Assembly (NCBI GenBank): GCA_046537875.1
Contig: JBKHJZ010000167.1
Span: 1-7,048 of the forward strand
Direction: 5' to 3'
DNA length: 7,048 nucleotides
From: JBKHJZ01 sp046537875
GTDB taxonomy: Bacteria; Actinomycetota; Acidimicrobiia; Acidimicrobiales; VFJN01
Shown here: positions 5,499 through 7,048 of the stretch, one piece after another
Layout of the letters: every line of letters begins with the position of its first letter
Position numbering within the stretch: the first letter of the stretch is position 1
Program-made: the position numbers and the translations under genes
The notes under the pieces: model-generated
What the model was told of the DNA's origin: nothing
Seen by the model: the letters and a program-made list of their open reading frames with translations, nothing else
Database searches by the model: none

Positions 5499-5783
5499 AT
5501 GGGCATCCTGGGGTGGATCGTCGTGGGCCTCATCGCCGGGGGGCTCGCCCGCTGGGTCACGGGGAGCACCTACGGGGGCTGTGGCTGCATCGGCACCATC
5601 GTCATCGGAGTCGTCGGGGCGTTCATCGGCGGCGCGCTCTACCGGTTCGCGATGGGCGACGAGGTCGAGACCTTCGACCGCTTCGATCTCGAATCGGTCG
5701 TCGTGGCGTTCCTCGGCGCCGTGGTCCTCCTCCTGGTGCTCGAGGCACTGGGCCGAGGTTCGCGACGTGGCCCCTGGCGGTAG
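5499..5783 (+). CDS. GlsB/YeaQ/YmgE-family small membrane protein (transglycosylase-associated)
   Basis: 94 residues with three predicted membrane spans, about 3-20, 30-49 and 66-84. The family marks are present: GWIVVGLIAGGLARWV at the start, a Gly-rich turn (GGCGCIGT, 26-33), and IGVVGAFIGGAL (36-47) in the second span. Family members are small inner-membrane proteins often induced by stationary phase, acid or envelope stress. The name transglycosylase-associated comes from annotation history, and the biochemical function is not known. Between spans two and three is an acidic loop (GDEVETFDRFDLE, 53-65). The C-terminus is basic (GRGSRRGPWR) and would probably face the cytosol. C28 and C30 form a C-x-C in the turn, which may be only a local variant. 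The ATG at 5499 fits the family start. The thiolase begins 48 bp downstream but has its own promoter-like hexamer. Confidence 0.92.
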   Translation: MGILGWIVVGLIAGGLARWVTGSTYGGCGCIGTIVIGVVGAFIGGALYRFAMGDEVETFDRFDLESVVVAFLGAVVLLLVLEALGRGSRRGPWR

Positions 5784-5803
5784 GAGCCCTCGCGGGGCGG
5801 CTC
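5784..5803 (+). terminator. Weak hairpin after the GlsB-type gene
   Basis: GAGCC (5784-5788) can pair with GGCTC (5799-5803), directly after the TAG. The alternative inner pairing is GCCC with GGGC around a TCGCG loop. The stem is short and has no T-run, and at this GC content it may be chance. Confidence 0.25.
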
Positions 5804-5819
5804 GTAGCGCTCGCCCAAC

Positions 5820-5831
5820 TAACCTGCCGCC
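5820..5831 (+). promoter_or_regulatory. Leaderless -10 of the thiolase gene
   Basis: TAACCT (5820-5825), a good TANNNT match, is followed by 6 nt (GCCGCC) and the ATG at 5832. No Shine-Dalgarno sequence and no clear -35 are seen. It is the best-scoring example of the repeated start-site pattern in this window. Confidence 0.6.
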
Positions 5832-7010
5832 ATGACCGAGGTCGTGATCGTCGACGCCGTTCGCACCCCCATCGGCCGCCGCAACGGTGGTCTGGCAACC
5901 GTCCACCCGGCGGACCTCCTCGCCACCACCCTGCGCGAGCTGGTCGACCGCGCGGGCATCGATCCCGCAGAGGTCGGCCAGGTGGTGACCGGCTGCGTCA
6001 GCCAGGTGGGCGAGCAGTCGTTCAACATCGGTCGCACCGCGTGGCTGACCGCCGGGCTGCCGCTCACCACGGCGGCCACCACGGTCGATTCGCAGTGCGG
6101 ATCGTCGCAGCAGGCCACCAACCTGGCGACCAGCCTGGTCGGCTCGGGCGTCGTCGACGTCGCCCTCGCCTGCGGTGTCGAGCTGATGTCGCGGGTGCCG
6201 ATCGGCTCGAACTCGTCGAAGAAGCTGGGGCTCGGCGTGCCGATCCCGAAGACCTACTTCGGCCGCTACGAGTTCACCTCGCAGTTCGAGGGCGCTGAGC
6301 GCATCGCCGACAAGTGGGGCATCACCCGGGCCGACGCCGACGAGTTCGGCCTCGCCTCCCAGCGGCGAGCGGCCGCCGCATGGGCCGAGGGTCGGTTCGA
6401 CACCCAGGTCATGCCGGTCGAGGCCCCCGATGTCGACGAGGAGGGCACACCCACCGGCACCACCCACCGGGTCGAGCGCGACGAGGGCCTGCGGGAGACC
6501 TCGCTCGAGGCGCTCGGCAACCTGAAGCCTGTCGCCCGCCCCGACGGCGTGCACACCGCCGGCAACTCGTCGCAGATCAGCGACGGCGCCGCCGCGGTGC
6601 TGCTCATGAGCCGCGAGAAGGCGGACGCGCTCGGCCTGCGCCCCCGCGCGCGGATCGTCGACACGTGCCTGGTCGGTGTCGACCCCGTCCTGATGCTGAC
6701 CGGGCCGATCGACGCCACCCAGCGGCTGCTCCACCGCACAGGGATGGCCATCGGCGACATCGACCTGTTCGAGGTGAACGAGGCCTTCGCCTCGGTGGTC
6801 CTCGCCTGGCAGCGCGAGGTGGGCGCCGATCCCGAGCGCACCAACCCCAACGGCGGGGCCATCGCGCTGGGGCACCCGCTCGGCGCCACCGGCGCCTTCC
6901 TCGTGACCAAGGCCCTGCACGAGCTCGAACGCGCCGACGGCACGACCGCCCTGGTCACCATGTGCTGCGGCGGCGGGCTCGGCACCGGCACGGTCATCGA
7001 GCGCATCTGA
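5832..7010 (+). CDS. Thiolase (acetyl-CoA C-acyltransferase), FadA5-like
   Basis: 392 residues, complete. It catalyses CoA-dependent cleavage of 3-ketoacyl-CoA, or the reverse condensation, through an acyl-cysteine. The nucleophile is C89 in VDSQCGSSQQA, with N316-E317-A318 (NEAFA), H348 in GHPLGATG and C378 in MCCGGGLGTG. These positions coincide with C89, N316, H348 and C378 of the Zoogloea ramigera biosynthetic thiolase. The middle part (QFEGAERIADKWGITRADAD, 151-170; HTAGNSSQISDGAAAVL, 241-257; end TVIERI) resembles the mycobacterial steroid side-chain thiolase FadA5 as I remember it, more than the short-chain phaA type. I therefore favour a degradative role in side-chain or fatty-acid beta-oxidation; this is inference, and no other steroid gene is visible. 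The loop SNSSKKLGLGVPIPKTYFGRYEFTS (126-150) is where substrate-specific thiolases differ. No peptide signal; cytosolic tetramer expected from the family. The ATG is fixed by the family N-terminus (TEVVIVDAVRTPIG) and the promoter 6 nt upstream. Only 38 bp follow the stop, with no firm terminator. Confidence 0.95.
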   Translation: MTEVVIVDAVRTPIGRRNGGLATVHPADLLATTLRELVDRAGIDPAEVGQVVTGCVSQVGEQSFNIGRTAWLTAGLPLTTAATTVDSQCGSSQQATNLATSLVGSGVVDVALACGVELMSRVPIGSNSSKKLGLGVPIPKTYFGRYEFTSQFEGAERIADKWGITRADADEFGLASQRRAAAAWAEGRFDTQVMPVEAPDVDEEGTPTGTTHRVERDEGLRETSLEALGNLKPVARPDGVHTAGNSSQISDGAAAVLLMSREKADALGLRPRARIVDTCLVGVDPVLMLTGPIDATQRLLHRTGMAIGDIDLFEVNEAFASVVLAWQREVGADPERTNPNGGAIALGHPLGATGAFLVTKALHELERADGTTALVTMCCGGGLGTGTVIERI

Positions 7011-7048
7011 CGTCGCGACCACCGGCGGATCGCGTCCCCGACCGGGCG

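Noticed and set aside
5058..7022. 654-codon open frame on the minus strand opposite the thiolase, GlsB-type gene and small ORF
   Set aside because: It is antisense to well-supported genes; its translation is low-complexity (Gly, Arg, Asp, Ala, Val) with no domain. Long antisense frames are expected where codons end in G or C.
7014..7034. Inverted repeat CGCGA / TCGCG after the thiolase
   Set aside because: A 5-bp stem with an 11-nt loop and no T-run is expected by chance at this GC content; too weak to call a terminator.

Overview
This is a chromosome-like stretch of very GC-rich DNA with dense coding, strong G/C preference at third codon positions, and enzyme families typical of high-GC Actinomycetota: a probable F420-dependent luciferase-like monooxygenase, a FadA5-like thiolase and an actinobacterial Hsp20. 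Starts lack clear Shine-Dalgarno sequences. Instead most have a -10-like hexamer (xAxxxT, often TAnnCT) only 6-7 nt before the ATG, which is the arrangement of leaderless transcripts. I infer an actinomycete, perhaps of the Acidimicrobiia, but the lineage cannot be fixed from this window alone. I see no mobile element, CRISPR array, rRNA or tRNA.

Layout. At the left edge is the 3' part of a small heat-shock protein gene (1-429, +). It converges on a block of minus-strand genes: a metallo-beta-lactamase-fold hydrolase with an alkyl-sulfatase-type dimerisation region (454-1725), a DedA-family membrane protein (1835-2467) with a putative 22-codon leader ORF in front of it (2464-2532), and a luciferase-like monooxygenase (2598-3563). 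The monooxygenase is divergent from an amidase-signature hydrolase (3629-5017, +), with 65 bp between the two ATGs. Then, all on the plus strand, come a lightly coding stretch with one 67-codon small ORF (5178-5381), a GlsB/YeaQ/YmgE small membrane protein (5499-5783) and a complete thiolase (5832-7010).

How the genes work together. Nearly every gene seems to have its own promoter at its start codon, so this looks like a row of single-gene transcription units and not an operon or defence system. The hydrolase, monooxygenase, amidase and thiolase are plausible parts of organic-compound catabolism (sulfate esters or other esters, amides, acyl-CoA or steroid side chains), but nothing here ties them into one pathway. 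Hsp20, DedA and GlsB-type proteins fit stress and envelope upkeep.

The most interesting signals are in the control regions. The first is the leaderless promoter signature, repeated at up to seven starts. The second is the probable leaderless leader ORF whose stop codon overlaps the dedA GTG start (GTGA). The third is a perfect 11-bp inverted repeat lying over the promoter of the alkyl-sulfatase-like gene. I found no convincing new multi-gene system.
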